From Paenibacillus sp. Marseille-Q4541 (GTDB taxonomy: Bacteria > Bacillota > Bacilli > Paenibacillales > Paenibacillaceae), in NCBI RefSeq assembly GCF_018310695.1, contig NZ_JAGXCY010000040.1, forward strand, positions 1 through 36,854: a stretch of 36,854 bases of DNA, in the 5' to 3' direction. The notes below the pieces were generated by a model. It was not told the origin of the DNA. It made no database searches and saw only the letters and a program-made list of their open reading frames with translations. The position numbers and the translations under genes are program-made. Shown piece by piece: positions 36,847 through 36,854 of the stretch; the first letter of the stretch is position 1; each line of letters opens with the position of its first letter.

Positions 36847-36854
36847 GTCCGAGA

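Noticed and set aside
1..36854. tRNA or rRNA genes and insertion sequences
   Set aside because: None seen: no tRNA-like cloverleaf or transposase was recognised on reading both strands.

Overview
The window looks like one complete temperate phage (or excised prophage) of a low-to-moderate-GC Firmicute. Paenibacillus or a close relative is most likely, judging from strong Shine-Dalgarno sites, TTG/GTG starts, holin-like type I toxin, LytTR protein, and 'stalk' (copper amine oxidase N-terminal-like) domains on a secreted protein and on the endolysin. The two ends carry a perfect 16-bp inverted repeat (7-22 and 36831-36846). Joined head to tail they form a palindromic site of about 42-46 bp, as expected for the attP of the large serine integrase encoded just inside the right end, so the window is probably cut exactly at att.

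Layout. 1-2400: lysogeny and accessory region with a holin-like toxin and probable antisense antitoxin, a membrane protein, a LytTR DNA-binding protein, a small HTH regulator and the CI-like repressor (minus strand). 2380-2730: immunity switch with five related 15-bp operators around the divergent repressor and Cro promoters. 2756-11027: rightward early operon with antirepressor, many small genes (several Cys-rich), ERF annealing protein, SSB, HNH protein, YopX and ABA-sandwich proteins, a replisome organiser with an inserted HNH domain and an iteron cluster (putative origin), and a RusA resolvase. 11131-12622: coiled-coil protein and a sigma-70 region-4-like late regulator, followed by helically phased TGTCCG repeats and the probable late promoter. 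12700-33055: late morphogenesis operon with terS, terL, portal, SGNH hydrolase, scaffold, N4-gp56-type coat, head-tail adaptor, pectate-lyase-fold tailspike, propeller-like protein, fibre-like protein, secreted stalk protein, a Gln-rich virion protein, a lysozyme domain and a giant ejection protein. No tape measure, tail tube or sheath gene is visible, so a podovirus is inferred. 33056-34807: lysis cassette with its own promoter and leader RNA. 34811-36828: a one-gene cargo cassette and the integrase.

The most striking observation is a probable programmed -1 ribosomal frameshift at 28035-28041. A G-GGA-AAG slippery heptamer abuts the UAG stop of the 575-residue virion protein and is followed after 6 nt by a 7-bp hairpin. 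The -1 frame encodes a lysozyme/transglycosylase-like domain with no usable upstream start codon, and its probable catalytic Glu lies before the only in-frame ATG. Frameshifting would make a 781-residue virion protein carrying a cell-wall hydrolase.

Other system-level points: both the late promoter and the lysis promoter are followed within about 100 nt by an intrinsic terminator, and further terminators lie inside the late operon. This resembles antitermination-controlled or attenuated late expression.
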